Numbered from the stretch's first letter, positions 34,795 through 45,818 are shown. The stretch is 64,000 nt of DNA from Streptomyces violaceusniger (GCA_005405945.1 BJHW01000001.1:2294001-2358000); one strand, 5' to 3'. Program-made: numbers and translations. Notes: a model not told the origin generated them from the letters alone.

Positions 34795-35235
34795 TCACGC
34801 CTCCGGCAGCACTCCCGGCCGGAACTTCTCCACGCCCACGACGCGGTGGACATGGTGCGGCTCGATGTAGACCGCCACCCGCACCTCACCGGAGGCCAGC
34901 CACGGGAACGTCTCCGTGCCCAGGTACTTCTGCGCGAGACGGTCCATCACCCGTACGGCCGGATCGCCCGAGACGAAGCGGACGGCGCTGCCTCGGATCT
35001 CCACCCGGTGATACGGGTCCTCGGTGTCCATACAGCACAGCGACACGCGGGGATCACGCCGCAGGTTCTCCTCCTTGACCCGGCCCGCCGAGGTGTTGAT
35101 CACCACCAGGCCGTCCTCCAGATCGGCCCACATCGGCGTCAACTGCGGCGAGCCGTCCGGATTCAACGTGGCCACCTGCCAGAACCGGGGTTCCCGAAGC
35201 CAGGTGCGGGTGATGTCGTCCAGCGTGGCAGCCAT
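34795..35235 (-). CDS. PPOX-class F420/flavin-dependent oxidoreductase
   Basis: A 146-residue split-barrel protein of the pyridoxamine-phosphate-oxidase superfamily. The pattern VATLNPDGSPQLTPMWADLEDG, KEENLRRDPRVSLCCMD and VEIRGSAVRF is that of the TIGR03618 group, many of which bind coenzyme F420. Substrates vary (biliverdin, fatty acids, unknown). AAAGAGGAG lies about 10 nt before ATG 35235. It is divergent from a luciferase-like monooxygenase gene, another family that uses F420 or FMN, so the two may share a flavin-type cofactor. Confidence 0.82.
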   Translation of the reverse strand: MAATLDDITRTWLREPRFWQVATLNPDGSPQLTPMWADLEDGLVVINTSAGRVKEENLRRDPRVSLCCMDTEDPYHRVEIRGSAVRFVSGDPAVRVMDRLAQKYLGTETFPWLASGEVRVAVYIEPHHVHRVVGVEKFRPGVLPEA

Positions 35236-35355
35236 GCGGTCTCGCTCCTCTTTCGTGGGCCAAACCGTCAACGCATACCCCGACCGCCGGGGTTCCGAAC
35301 CCCCGGCGTCGGGGAATCGCTGCCGCACACCGCCGGCACTCCGTATGCTCACAGC

Positions 35356-36333
35356 ATGATCGATGTGCCGCTCTCCGCGCTGGAAGTCGCCATGGTCCAA
35401 GCTGGTACGCGAGCCGTGGACACACTGCGTGACACCACCGCCTTCGCCCAGCGTCTCGACGCCCTCGGCTACCGCCGACTCTGGTACGCCGAGCACCACC
35501 ACTCCCCCGCCATCGGCGCCTTCCCGCCCGTGGTCCTGACCGCCCACGCGGCCGCGTCGACGTCGGCCATCCGCCTGGGCTCCGGAGGCGTACTGGCCCC
35601 CAACCACGCCCCCATCATGCTGGCGGAGCAGTTCGGCACCCTCGCCGCGCTGCACCCCGACCGGATCGACCTGGGCATCGGCCGCGGTCCCGGCACCTTC
35701 GACGAGGCCACGGCCCGGGCGCTGCGGCGTGGCGCCGGTCCGACGACGGACGACGCGTACCGGGACGATGTGGCGGCGACGCTGCGGTTCCTGGTCGAGG
35801 AGGTCGCGCTCGGCACGCTCCCCGAGCCGTGGCTGCTGGCCTCCAGCGACGCCGGTGCGGCGCTCGCCGCCGAGCTCGGCCTGCCGCTCGCCTTCGCCCA
35901 TCACATCCGCCCCGACAACACCCTCGCCGCGCTCGACCACTACCGCGCCCATTTCTCCCCCTCCCCGTGGTGCGAGAGTCCCCGTGTGCTGGTGTGCGTG
36001 GAAACCGTGTGCGCCGAAACCGAGGACGAGGCCAGGTGGCTGGCGGGCCCGATGAACGTCGTCAAGGCCGGGCTCCTCAAGGGGCACAGCGAGGTCCCGT
36101 TCCCCTCGCCCGAGGAGGCGTCGGCGCATCCGTTCACCGCGGAGGAGCGGGCGGGGGTCGCGGCGTTCGGGGCCCATCAGGCGTACGGCACGCCCGAGAC
36201 GGTCCTGCGGCGGCTGACGGAGGTGGCGAAGGCGACCGGCGCGGAGGAGCTGATGCTGGTCACACCGGTCTATGCGCTGGCCGCGCGCCTGCGCAGTTAC
36301 GAACTCGTCAAACAGCACGCCGCCATGCCGTAG
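35356..36333 (+). CDS. Luciferase-like (LLM class) flavin-dependent oxidoreductase
   Basis: A 325-residue TIM barrel of the bacterial-luciferase superfamily. Landmarks are RLWYAEHHHSPAIG, RLGSGGVLAPNHAPIMLAEQFGTLAALHPDRIDLGIGRGPG and the closing EELMLVTPVY. These match the YhbW/MsnO8-type 'LLM flavin-dependent oxidoreductases'. It would oxidise an unknown substrate using FMNH2 or F420. TATGCT (35344-35349) ends 6 nt before ATG 35356, so the transcript is probably leaderless. Confidence 0.88.
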   Translation: MIDVPLSALEVAMVQAGTRAVDTLRDTTAFAQRLDALGYRRLWYAEHHHSPAIGAFPPVVLTAHAAASTSAIRLGSGGVLAPNHAPIMLAEQFGTLAALHPDRIDLGIGRGPGTFDEATARALRRGAGPTTDDAYRDDVAATLRFLVEEVALGTLPEPWLLASSDAGAALAAELGLPLAFAHHIRPDNTLAALDHYRAHFSPSPWCESPRVLVCVETVCAETEDEARWLAGPMNVVKAGLLKGHSEVPFPSPEEASAHPFTAEERAGVAAFGAHQAYGTPETVLRRLTEVAKATGAEELMLVTPVYALAARLRSYELVKQHAAMP

Positions 36334-36411
36334 GCGACTCACAAGAATCACACAAAGCCGCCTCCTACGGTTCCCGGCGACGAAGACGCCCAACTCGTAG
36401 GAGGTTGCGCC

Positions 36412-37949
36412 ATGTTCGACAGTCGCCGTCCACGTGTCCTCGCCGCCTTGTGCGCGGCCCTGGCCGTCGCGATGTTGGCCTCGTGCGACAGAGGGGGGAA
36501 CGCGGCGGCCGAAAGCGGCTCCTCCGACACCCCCGCCTCGCGTTCCGGCACGAAGCCCAACATCGTGTACGTCCTCACTGACGACCTGGCATGGAATCTC
36601 GTGAAGTACATGCCGCACGTACAGGAGATGCAGAAGAAGGGGACGACCTTCAGTAACTTCTTCGCCACCGACTCGCTGTGCTGCCCGTCGCGTACATCCA
36701 TCCTCACCGGTCAATACCCGCACAACACCGGTGTCTTCACCAACAGCGGCGACGACGGCGGCTACCGCGCCTTTCTGAAGAACGGCAACGAAAAGAAGAC
36801 CTTCGGGCCCTCGCTGCAACGCGCCGGCTATCGCACCGGGTTCATGGGCAAGTACCTCAACGGATACCAGCCGGGCGACAAGAACGGCACCGACAAGCCC
36901 TATGTGCCCTCCGGCTGGGACGAGTGGGACGTCGCCGGGGAGGGCTACAACGAGTACAACTACGAGCTGAACGAGAACGGCAAGGTCGTGCCCTACGGGA
37001 AGGCCCCCCAGGACTATCTGACGGACGTCCTGTCGAAGAAGGCCACCTCGTTCATCGGCGCCTCGGCGGAAGAGAAGAAGCCGTTCATGTTGGAGGTGGC
37101 CACGTTCGCACCGCACGGCCCCTACGTACCCGCGCCGCGCGACAAGGGCAAGTTCCCGGGCTCAAGGATCCGCAGACCGATGCCTATGACAAGGCGACCC
37201 TCAACGCGCCGGAATGGCAGCGCTCCTTGTCACCGCTGACGTCGAAGGAGAAGAAGAGGATCGACCGGAATTTCGCCAAGCGAGTGCGCTCGGTCCAGGC
37301 GGTCGACGACATGATCGGTCAGCTGGAGAAGACACTCGAGGACAAGGGCCTGGCGGACGACACCTATATCGTGTTCGGGTCGGACAACGGCTTCCACATG
37401 GGCGAACACCGGCTCCGCACCGGAAAGCAGACCGCCTACGACACCGATGTCAACGTGCCGCTGATGGTCACCGGACCCGATGTTCCGGCCGGTGAGAAGG
37501 TGTCGCAGCTCGCGGAGAACGTCGACCTCAACCCGACCTTCCTGGACCTCGCGGGCGTGGACCCGCCGTCGACCGTGGACGGGCACAGCCTGAACGACCT
37601 GATGCACGGGCGCACGGAGGAGGAGTGGCGCGAGGCCGTCCTGGTCGAGCACCATCGCGCGGCGTCCAAGAAGGGCGATCCCGACGCGGCGCCCGCGAAC
37701 GCGGGCGATCCGCCGACCTACGCGGCGATGCGCACCGATGACTCCCTCTATGTCGAATACACCGATGGGGAGCGCGAGTTCTACGATCTGGACTCCGACC
37801 CCGAGCAGCTGAACAACCGGGCGGCGTCCCTGTCGGCCGGGCAACGGGCCGCCCTGCACCGCACCCTCACCGCGCTCCAGCGGTGCAAGGGCGCGGAGAG
37901 CTGCCAGGACGCGTCCCGGACCGGGAGCACCAGCGACAGCGACAGCTAG
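36412..37949 (+). CDS. Lipoprotein arylsulfatase-type sulfatase (frameshift)
   Basis: About 512 residues after correction. A lipoprotein signal ends in MLASC. The alkaline-phosphatase-like fold begins NIVYVLTDDLAWN (metal Asp pair). The catalytic Cys, converted to formylglycine, is in LCCPSRTSILTGQ (C-x-P-S-R). Later come GKYLNGYQ, FAPHGPY and GSDNGFHMGEH with metal ligands. It hydrolyses sulfate esters at the cell surface. The frame breaks at the G3 run 37158-37160 (KFPG then LKDPQTDAYD); one added G restores 513 codons. AGGAGGT precedes the ATG. The C-terminus ends in a Ser/Asp tail. Confidence 0.88.
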
Positions 37950-37968
37950 CGGCACCCCCTGGATGCAC

Positions 37969-38008
37969 CCCCGGCGTGGCGGCCCCTCAACGGCCCGCCA
38001 CGCCGGGG
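37969..38008. terminator. Bidirectional terminator with YceI stop codon in its loop
   Basis: CCCCGGCGTGGCGG (37969-37982) pairs perfectly with CCGCCACGCCGGGG (37995-38008). The YceI stop codon (minus strand, 37987-37989) sits in the 12-nt loop, so the stem overlaps the last codons of that gene. Confidence 0.88.
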
Positions 38009-38547
38009 CACACGAACTCCACCCGGACCTCGTCGGCCAGCTTCAACGCGCCCAGGAACGCGGTGTACGGCTTGATCCCCCAGGTGGATTGCGGGAAGGA
38101 CGCCGAGCCGCGCAGCGTCCCGTCCGGATCGGCGCTCCCGTGCACCGTCACCGGGTGGGTCCGGCCCTTGATGGTGAGGTCGCCCGTGACCTCGAAGGAC
38201 TCGGGCGTTCCGGTGATGTGGGTGGAGTGGAAGGTGATCGTGGGGTGCTCCGCGGTGTGCAGCTGCCCCTTGCCCTCCAGCGTCCGTTTGATGTCGGCCC
38301 GGTCGCCGTCGGTGAGTGGTTTCAGCCCGCCGGTCCCCTCCCGGACGTCGAGCGAGTCCGTCTCGATCGTCACGCTCACCGACGACCGCTCAGGGGCGCC
38401 GACGGCAACCGCCAGGTCCCCGGACCATCGGGTGGCCTCCAGCGTCAGATCGTGCCCGGCCCTCCGGCCGAGCCCGGTACGGCTGGTCTTGATCAGCAGC
38501 CGGGCGTCCGGCGGGCCTATCCGATACGTTCCGTCGCTCAGGGTCAT
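37987..38547 (-). CDS. YceI-family lipid-binding protein
   Basis: A 186-residue lipocalin-like beta-barrel that binds isoprenoids or other lipids. Family blocks are present: GTYRIGP, TGLGRRAGHDLTLEATRWSG, VTGDLTIKGRTHPVTV. There is no signal peptide, so this is a cytoplasmic member, unlike E. coli YceI. The start ATG 38547 is 10 nt after the aconitase stop with GAGGTGAG between, so it is the second gene of an operon. The deposited sequence reads through from the aconitase frame into this gene only because a base is missing near 38611. Confidence 0.85.
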   Translation of the reverse strand: MTLSDGTYRIGPPDARLLIKTSRTGLGRRAGHDLTLEATRWSGDLAVAVGAPERSSVSVTIETDSLDVREGTGGLKPLTDGDRADIKRTLEGKGQLHTAEHPTITFHSTHITGTPESFEVTGDLTIKGRTHPVTVHGSADPDGTLRGSASFPQSTWGIKPYTAFLGALKLADEVRVEFVCPGVAGR

Positions 38548-38557
38548 AGCACTCACC

Positions 38558-40532
38558 TCAGTGTGCGAGAGCCGGGATGATACCGCCCGCGAGCACCGCT
38601 TCCCGCTGCCGGGCGAGAGGCGGTGGCGGACGGTGTACTCCTCGTCCCGGGTCGCGTTGCGGACGCGGAGGGTCGGTTCGCCGCCCGGTGCGAGGGCGTC
38701 GCGCAGACCGGGCACATGCAGCCGGTCGTCGGGGCCGATCCGGTCGTAGTCGGCGGGGTCCTCGAATTCGAGCGGCAGCACACCGAAGTTGACCAGGTTC
38801 TGCCAGTGGATGCGGGCGTAGGACTTGGCGATGACGGCTCGCAGCCCGAGGTAGCGCGGAGCGATGGCGGCGTGTTCGCGGGACGAGCCCTGTCCGTAAT
38901 TCGCACCGGCGACGATGAGATGCCCGGTGTCCTCCCGGGCCGCCTCGGCGCGCCGCGGATAGTCGGGGTCCAGCCGGGTGAGGGTGAATCCCGCCAGCTT
39001 GGGGATGTTGGAGCGGTAGGGCAGGGCGTCCGCCCCGGCCGGGGAGATCTCGTCGGTCGAGACGTCGTCACCGGCCTTGAGGAGCACGGGGCCGTGGATG
39101 CTGTCCGGCAGCGGATCCAGCTTTGGCAGTGCGGAGATGTTGGGGCCGCGTACCAGTTGGACGCGTGCGGCCTCGTCCGGTGGCAGCGGTGGTTCCAGCA
39201 TGGCGTCGTTGTGCGAGGGCGGGTCGGGCGCCTCCGGCGTGGGAGGGGCCGCCGAGACGCGGTCGGCCCAGTCGCGCGGATCCGCGATGGCGCCGGTCAG
39301 CGCGGAGGCCGTGGCGGTCTCCGGTGAGCACAGCCACACCGCGTCGTCCGCGGTGCCGGAGCGACCGGGGAAGTTGCGCGGGAAGGTGCGCAGGGAGTTG
39401 CTTCCCGAGGCCGGGGCCTGCCCCATGCCGATGCAGCCCAGACAGCCCGACTGGTGGATGCGGGCACCGGCGGCGATCAGGTCGAACGTGGCACCGCAGC
39501 GCGTCAGGTCCTGGAGGATCTCGCGGGATGTCGGGTTGATGTCGAAGCTCACCCCGGCCGGGACCTGCCGCCCGGCCACCATGGCGGCCGGAACGGCGAA
39601 GTCGCGGAACCCGGGGTTGGCGGAGGAGCCGATGACGGCCTGGGCAACGGGCTCCCCGGCGGCCTCCCGGACCGGCACGACGTTCCCCGGGGAGGTGGGC
39701 CGTGCGATGAGCGGCTCCAGCGACGACAGGTCGATCTCCTCGTCGAGGTCGTAGGACGCGTCCTCCTCCGCGGTGATCTCGACGAAGTCATCGCCGCGCC
39801 CCACCCCGTCGAGGAAGCCGCGCACCGCCCCGTCCGAGGGGAAGACGGTGGTGGTGGCGCCGAGTTCCGCCCCCATGTTGGCGATGACGTGGCGGTCCAT
39901 CGCGGTGAGGGAGGCCAGACCGGGGCCGTGGTACTCCAGGACACGATGGACGCCTCCCTGCACCCCGTGGCGGCGCAGCAGCTCCAGGATCACGTCCTTG
40001 GCGCTGACCCACGGGGCAGCTCGCCGGTCAGCCGGATGCCCCAGACCTTCGGCATGGTGAGGTGGAGCGGCCGTCCGGCCATGGCGAGCGCCACTTCCAG
40101 GCCGCCGGTGCCGATCGCCAGCATGCCCAGGGAACCGGCCGCGCAGGTGTGCGAGTCGGAACCGGCCAGCGTTTTACCGGGGGCGCCGAAGTGGTGCATA
40201 TGGGTCGGGTGGGAGACGCCGTTGCCGGGTTTGGAGAACCACAGGCCGAAGCGGCGGGCGGCCGAGCGCAGGAAGAGATGGTCCTCGGCATTGCGCTCGT
40301 CGGCTTGGAGGATGTTGTGGTCGACGTACTGGACGCTGGCCTCGGTACGGACCCGGTCCAGGGCCAGCGCCTCCAGCTCCTGCATCACCAGCGTGCCGGT
40401 GGCGTCCTGCGTCAGCGTCTGGTCCACCCGCAGCGCGATCTCCTCCCCCGGCTCCATCCGGCCGGACAACAGATGATCATCGATGAGCCGCTGGGTCACG
40501 GTGCCGTGCGCACGGGCACGGGGCAGATCCAT
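38558..40532 (-). CDS. Aconitate hydratase, short bacterial type (two frameshifts)
   Basis: About 658 residues; interconverts citrate and isocitrate with a [4Fe-4S] cluster. Visible landmarks: YVDHNILQADERNAEDHLFL, GSDSHTCAAGSLGMLA (first cluster Cys), SGCLGCIGMGQAP (two more cluster Cys), and the swivel domain with GANYGQGSSREHAAIAPRYLG. It is shorter than the 900-residue AcnA housekeeping type. The frame breaks at 40008-40010 (ELPRG then VSAKDVILEL) and again near 38611-38613. Restoring one base at each gives 659 codons and the normal tail QREAVLAGGIIPALAH with a stop at 38558. The YceI gene follows 10 nt later. Confidence 0.85.
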
Positions 40533-40624
40533 GAGTCACCGCCTTTCCGGGCGGGGCGTCCGGACCCTCCGGGCGCCCCGCATCGGGTACCCGGTCCGCG
40601 CCGCGTCATCTTTTTTCCTGGCTC

Positions 40625-40653
40625 TTGACGAAAATCGATGGGGTTCGCATGCT
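40625..40653 (+). promoter_or_regulatory. SigA-type promoter, leaderless, for the GH43-like gene
   Basis: TTGACG (40625-40630) and CATGCT (40648-40653) are 17 nt apart. The -10 box ends 6 nt before the ATG at 40660, so the mRNA should start at or next to the start codon. Confidence 0.65.
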
Positions 40654-40659
40654 GTGTGC

Positions 40660-42009
40660 ATGCCAACCAGCTCGGAGAACAGGTCGCCCATCCACAGACG
40701 CACATTGCTGGCCGGAGTAGCGGGTTCCCTGGGCGTGGCGGCGGGACTGCCCGCGGCCGCCGCCCAGGCATCGCCCCCGGAGGCCGCCGCGACGCGGCGG
40801 TACCCGTCGAACTGGCCCGAACTCGCCCCCTACGGCCTCGCGGACACCCGCCCGGACCTGTGGCCGCGCGAGGACAACTCCTTCATCCTCCCGCTCGAGC
40901 CACGCCCCCGCGACCGGGAGCGCGGCCTGGTCTGGATGCGGGACACCTACGTCAACTGCTTCGTCGTGGACGGCCGTCCGGTCTACGTGGCCACGGGCAC
41001 CACCCGCGTGCCCGGGCTCACTGCCGCCGGCCCGTGGAACGACGGCATCTTCGTGTGGGTGGCCCCGTCCCTGCGCGGGCCCTGGAGGCTGGTGGACACG
41101 ACCGGCATCCGGCCCGGCGCCGAGCGGGGCAAGGTGTGGTCGCCCGAGTTCGTCGGCGAGAACCGGCCCGGACGCACCGTCGTCGCCCCGTGGCAGGAGT
41201 ACTGGTACGACGAGCGGTTCGGCAAGCGCGGCCAGGTCTGGGCCCCGGAGCTGCACCGCTTCCGCGACACCTGGTACATCGTCGCGTGCATGGGCGACCA
41301 CTCCCGGAAGGTCGGTTCGTTCCTGCTCGTGAGCGAGGGCGGTATCGAGGGCCCGTACCGGCTCATCGAGGGCAACCTCGACAAGCCCTTCGGCGAACCG
41401 TTCATCGGCGGGCCGGAGTTCATCGAGCCCGGCGCGTACCACCACATCGACGGCAGCCTCTTCACCGAAGGCGACACCGCGCGGCTCGTGCTGCACAACA
41501 ACCTGTACGCGACGTTCCGGGACGACATGGAGGACATCGTCCCGGCGAGCGGCCTCCCGGCGTTCCGGCAGCGGCCCTACTCCCCCGAGCCGTACCTCGA
41601 GGGTGCGTATGTGTTCCAGCACGAGGGCGCGTACTACCTCCTCCAGGCCGCGTGGAACCGGACGTCGGTCAATCCCGACGGCAGCACCCGCTACGCCTAC
41701 GACCCGCCCGGTCCGGGCCGTGTGCAGTACCACTACGACGCCGTCATCGCCGTCTCGGACAGCTTCGAGGGGCCGTACTCCGAGCGGTGGACCGCGGGTG
41801 TCGGCGCCGGACACAACAACGTCTTCGTGGACCACGGCGGCCACCTGTGGGCCACGTTCTTCCGCAATCCGAACTTCGGCTACTGGTCCGACCCGTCGCG
41901 CATCGCCGACGCCGCCGTGCCCGGTGTCGTACGGCTGGAGTGGACCGGCCCGGAGGGTCGTCGCCTGTACGTCCAGCGCCGGAAGCGGGGGCACGCGGAC
42001 CGCGGCTGA
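40660..42009 (+). CDS. Tat-exported family 43-like glycoside hydrolase
   Basis: A 449-residue secreted protein. The N-terminus has a twin-arginine signal (HRRTLLAGVAGSLGVAAGLPAAAAQA). The rest is a five-bladed propeller with GH43-style segments: VWAPELHRFRDTWYIVACMGD, EPGAYHHIDGSLFTEGDTARLVLHNN, YYLLQAAWNRTS and GHNNVFVDHGGHLWATFFRN. The His-Asn-Asn and Asp-Gly-Ser patterns resemble arabinanase/xylosidase active sites, but substrate assignment is unsafe. No sugar transporter adjoins. The promoter is a strong leaderless one. Confidence 0.78.
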   Translation: MPTSSENRSPIHRRTLLAGVAGSLGVAAGLPAAAAQASPPEAAATRRYPSNWPELAPYGLADTRPDLWPREDNSFILPLEPRPRDRERGLVWMRDTYVNCFVVDGRPVYVATGTTRVPGLTAAGPWNDGIFVWVAPSLRGPWRLVDTTGIRPGAERGKVWSPEFVGENRPGRTVVAPWQEYWYDERFGKRGQVWAPELHRFRDTWYIVACMGDHSRKVGSFLLVSEGGIEGPYRLIEGNLDKPFGEPFIGGPEFIEPGAYHHIDGSLFTEGDTARLVLHNNLYATFRDDMEDIVPASGLPAFRQRPYSPEPYLEGAYVFQHEGAYYLLQAAWNRTSVNPDGSTRYAYDPPGPGRVQYHYDAVIAVSDSFEGPYSERWTAGVGAGHNNVFVDHGGHLWATFFRNPNFGYWSDPSRIADAAVPGVVRLEWTGPEGRRLYVQRRKRGHADRG

Positions 42010-42031
42010 CCGGGCGAAGGTGACGGGGTGG

Positions 42032-42760
42032 TCAGGGGGTGGCGGCCGGGTCGTCGAGCTCGACGATGATCCGGATGCTGTCCGGGCGGGACCAGGCGGA
42101 GCTGCACATCACCGCACGGCCGGAGGCCGCGTCCCGGCTCAGGCTCTCCACCAGCCACACCGGCCGGTTGCGCTCCGTCTCCAGCCCCGCCGCCACCCGC
42201 CGGTCCGGCAGCGCACTGCTCACCCGGCACCAGGAGCGCACCGGGGTCACCCCGCGCATCTGCCGCAGGATGGAGTCCAGCGACTCCACGGCGTGCACGG
42301 CCGCGTCCAGCTCCGGCAGCATGTCGACCGGGATCCACTCCTGGGACCAGCCGCTGAGCAGGCCGTCGATGTACGACTGCCGGATCAGCAGGTGGGCCGC
42401 GCTGCCCTCCTCGCGCTCCAGCCGCTCGGCGATGGCGCCGGTGGCCGGGACGGTGGTCACGTCGCGCACCACGGTGCGCGGCACACCGCCCGCGCCGCGG
42501 ATGGTCTGGTGCATCGAGGGGACCCGGCTCTGGGAGAGCACATAGTCCAGCGGACGGTTGACGAAGGTGCCCGCGCCCCGGACCCGGCGGACCAGATAGC
42601 GGCCTTCCAGCTCCTGGAGTGCGGAGCGGGCGGCCGCACGGCTGACGCCGAAGCGGGCGGCGATCTCGTGCTCGCTGGCGACGCCGACGTCAGTCGGCTG
42701 GTCTGCTATTTCGGCGGCGAGCACCTCGGCAATCTCCGTGTAGCGGCTTCGACGGGGCAC
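42032..42760 (-). CDS. GntR-family regulator, HutC/PhnF (UTRA) type
   Basis: A 242-residue regulator. The winged helix at residues 5-72 (YTEIAEVLAAEI, VASEHEIAARFGVSRAAARSALQELEGRYLVRRVRGAGTFV) is followed by a UTRA ligand domain (about 90-240). In many actinobacteria a PhnF-like GntR gene precedes phosphonate transport genes. Here only a cut-off PhnE permease remnant lies beside it, on the same strand and upstream, so this regulator may have lost most of its regulon. The ligand is unknown. Confidence 0.8.
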   Translation of the reverse strand: MPRRSRYTEIAEVLAAEIADQPTDVGVASEHEIAARFGVSRAAARSALQELEGRYLVRRVRGAGTFVNRPLDYVLSQSRVPSMHQTIRGAGGVPRTVVRDVTTVPATGAIAERLEREEGSAAHLLIRQSYIDGLLSGWSQEWIPVDMLPELDAAVHAVESLDSILRQMRGVTPVRSWCRVSSALPDRRVAAGLETERNRPVWLVESLSRDAASGRAVMCSSAWSRPDSIRIIVELDDPAATP

Positions 42761-42868
42761 CTGGCCACTCTGGCCCTCACGAGTTGTCCGGACACGTCGG
42801 CGAAATGAACCATTTCGCTTCCGGCGGGTGAACGGTGGGAACGGTTGTCGTGTCCTCCGCCGGGCGGG

Positions 42869-43310
42869 TCAGGCGTACACCTTGCGCACCCAGACGGCCA
42901 GTCCCTCGATGAGCAGCACCAGCCCCAGCACCATCAGCACGATGGTGGTGACCACGGGGAACTGCAGGACCCGGGCCGCGTTCAGCAGGTCGTAGCCGAT
43001 GCCACCGGCGCCGACGATGCCGAGCAGGGTCGCCGAGCGCACATTGACCTCCAGCTGGTACAGCAGGTGTCCTACCACCGCGGGCCAGGCCCGGGGCAGA
43101 ACGGCCCCGAAGAACACCTGGTGCCCGCGGGCGCCGGTGGCCGCCAGGGCCCGGGCCGGACCGGGGTCGGTCTCCTCCAGGGAGTCCGCCACCAGCTTGC
43201 CGAGCAGGCCGACCGAGCCGACGCCGAGGGCGAGCGCGCCGGAGACCGCGCCCAGACTGTCCTGGGCGAGCGACGTGGAGTTCTCCGACGGGATCGCCTG
43301 GACAACCCGG
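42869..43310 (-). pseudogene. Remnant of a phosphonate ABC permease gene (phnE)
   Basis: The frame encodes about 147 recognisable residues of the C-terminal half of PhnE: GSVGLLGKLVADSLEETD, GAVLPRAWPAVVGHLLYQLEVNVRSATLLGIVGAGGIGYDL and the last helix. The N-terminal helices are missing. Upstream of about 43310 the similarity stops in a run of short Pro/Gly codons, just before the PPK2 stop at 43373. There is no start signal and no phnC, phnD or second permease gene. I read it as a deletion remnant; the mid-part (IPSENSTSLAQDSLG) is already diverged. Confidence 0.7.
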
Positions 43311-43372
43311 GGCGGCCCTGGCTCCTGGTTTCGGTGTGCCCGGGTCCCGTGTGCCCGGCTTCGGTGTGCTCG

Positions 43373-44317
43373 TCAGCGCCCGTCGCCGTCGTCGGTTTCG
43401 CCCGTGGCGCCGTCGGTGGCGTCGTTCGTGTCGTCCTCGCCCTCCTCCAGCAGACCCGCCGCCGCGCCCACGACGCGCGGGTCGGGGGTGCCGACGACCT
43501 CCTCGTCCTTGTCGGCGTAGTCGAAACGGGCGAGCACACTGCGCATGGCCTCCACGCGCGCCCGCTTCTTGTCGTTGCTCTTGACCACCGTCCAGGGCGC
43601 GTACTCCGTGTCCGTCTCGCGGAACATGGCGACCTTCGCGGCGGTGTAGTCGTCCCAGCGGGCCAGCGAGGCGAGGTCCATCGGGCTGAGCTTCCACTGC
43701 CGTACGGGATCCACCTGACGGATCGTGAAGCGGGTGCGCTGCTCGCTCTGGGACACCGAGAACCAGAACTTCACCAGGTCCACGCCGTCGTCCACGAGCA
43801 TCCGCTCGAAGAGCGGCGCCTGGCGCATGAAGCGCCGGTACTCGTCCCTGGAGCAGAAGCCCATGACCCGCTCGACCCCGGCCCGGTTGTACCAGGACCG
43901 GTCGAAGAGCACGATCTCACCCGCGGTCGGCAGGTGCTCCACATAGCGCTGGAAGTACCACTGGCCACGTTCGCGCTCGGTCGGCTTCTCCAGCGCCACG
44001 ACCCGCGCGCCACGCGGGTTGAGGTGCTCGGTGAAGCGTTTGATGGTGCCGCCCTTGCCGGCCGCGTCCCGACCCTCGAAGACGATGACGAGCCGGCGTC
44101 CGGTCTCCTTGATCCAGCTCTGCAGCTTCAGCAGTTCTATCTGCTGGAGCCGCTTGTGCCACTCGTACTCCTTGCGCTCCATGCGGTGCGCGTAGGGATA
44201 GTTCTCCCGCCAGGTGTCGACCGGGCTTCCGTCCGGCCGGATGAGCACGGGGTCGTCGTGGTCGCTGTAGTCGACCGTCAGGTCGGCCAGCTCGGACAGC
44301 AAGGGCGGCGTTGTCAT
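43373..44317 (-). CDS. ppk2: Polyphosphate kinase 2
   Basis: A 314-residue PPK2-family enzyme that moves phosphate between polyphosphate and nucleotides. Walker A is VFEGRDAAGKGGTIKRF; Walker B is VLFDRSWYNRAGVERVMGF; the lid and family signature GQWYFQRYVEHLP and WKLSPMDLASLARWDDYTAAK are intact. It is a single-domain member, so either GDP/ADP phosphorylation or NTP synthesis is possible. The tail after residue 290 is an acidic Asp/Gly/Thr stretch. ATG 44317 has GAAGGA upstream. It is third in an apparent operon after the phosphate transporter and a small membrane protein. Confidence 0.9.
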   Translation of the reverse strand: MTTPPLLSELADLTVDYSDHDDPVLIRPDGSPVDTWRENYPYAHRMERKEYEWHKRLQQIELLKLQSWIKETGRRLVIVFEGRDAAGKGGTIKRFTEHLNPRGARVVALEKPTERERGQWYFQRYVEHLPTAGEIVLFDRSWYNRAGVERVMGFCSRDEYRRFMRQAPLFERMLVDDGVDLVKFWFSVSQSEQRTRFTIRQVDPVRQWKLSPMDLASLARWDDYTAAKVAMFRETDTEYAPWTVVKSNDKKRARVEAMRSVLARFDYADKDEEVVGTPDPRVVGAAAGLLEEGEDDTNDATDGATGETDDGDGR

Positions 44318-44352
44318 GCGGTCCTTCCTTTCCGTTCTCAGTGGATCCGTTC

Positions 44353-44586
44353 TCAGCGGAACTGCGGCACGATCAGATAGATCCCGTAGGCCACCACCGC
44401 CGCGCACGCCACGAAGCACAGCCCGGCCTGGGCGAGGCCCAGGGGCGAGCCGGCGCCGTTCTCCTCACGGGCCGCCTCCACGCGGGCGAGGCCCAGGACG
44501 CCGAGGGCGAAGACGGTGACCGCGGCAATGGTGACGCCGATGCTCACCGCGGTGACCTGGCCGAGTGCGGTCCAATCGAGATGCAT
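44353..44586 (-). CDS. Small two-helix membrane protein in the phosphate operon
   Basis: A 77-residue protein with two hydrophobic helices (about 8-33 and 51-72) joined by a charged loop (ARVEAAREENGAGSP). I do not recognise a named domain. Its position between the PiT transporter (27 nt upstream) and PPK2 (35 nt downstream), on the same strand, suggests it assists phosphate uptake or polyphosphate metabolism. It could be an accessory subunit or regulator of the transporter. The start MHLDWTALGQ at 44586 follows GGAGAG. Confidence 0.65.
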   Translation of the reverse strand: MHLDWTALGQVTAVSIGVTIAAVTVFALGVLGLARVEAAREENGAGSPLGLAQAGLCFVACAAVVAYGIYLIVPQFR

Positions 44587-44613
44587 CGTTTCAACTCTCC
44601 GGAAATCGAGGAC

Positions 44614-45768
<1,155 letters not shown>

Positions 45769-45785
45769 TCCTGCATGCAAACAAG

Positions 45786-45818
45786 CTCAGGCCAATGCTC
45801 GGCGAACTCGAGGCAAAG
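45786..45818 (-). promoter_or_regulatory. PHO-box-like 11-bp direct repeats upstream of the PiT gene
   Basis: On the minus strand: CTTTGCCTCGA, GTTCGCCGAGC, ATTGGCCTGAG. The middle unit fits the Streptomyces PhoP direct-repeat unit (GTTCACC-like) well, the flanking ones loosely. The 11-bp period and position before a phosphate transporter gene support the reading; the match is imperfect. Confidence 0.4.

Noticed and set aside
37987..39993. Apparent fusion of aconitase and YceI in one 668-codon frame
   Set aside because: The true aconitase tail (QREAVLAGGIIPALAH then stop) appears in another frame after one base is restored near 38611, with a ribosome binding site and ATG for YceI just after. 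The fusion is an artefact.
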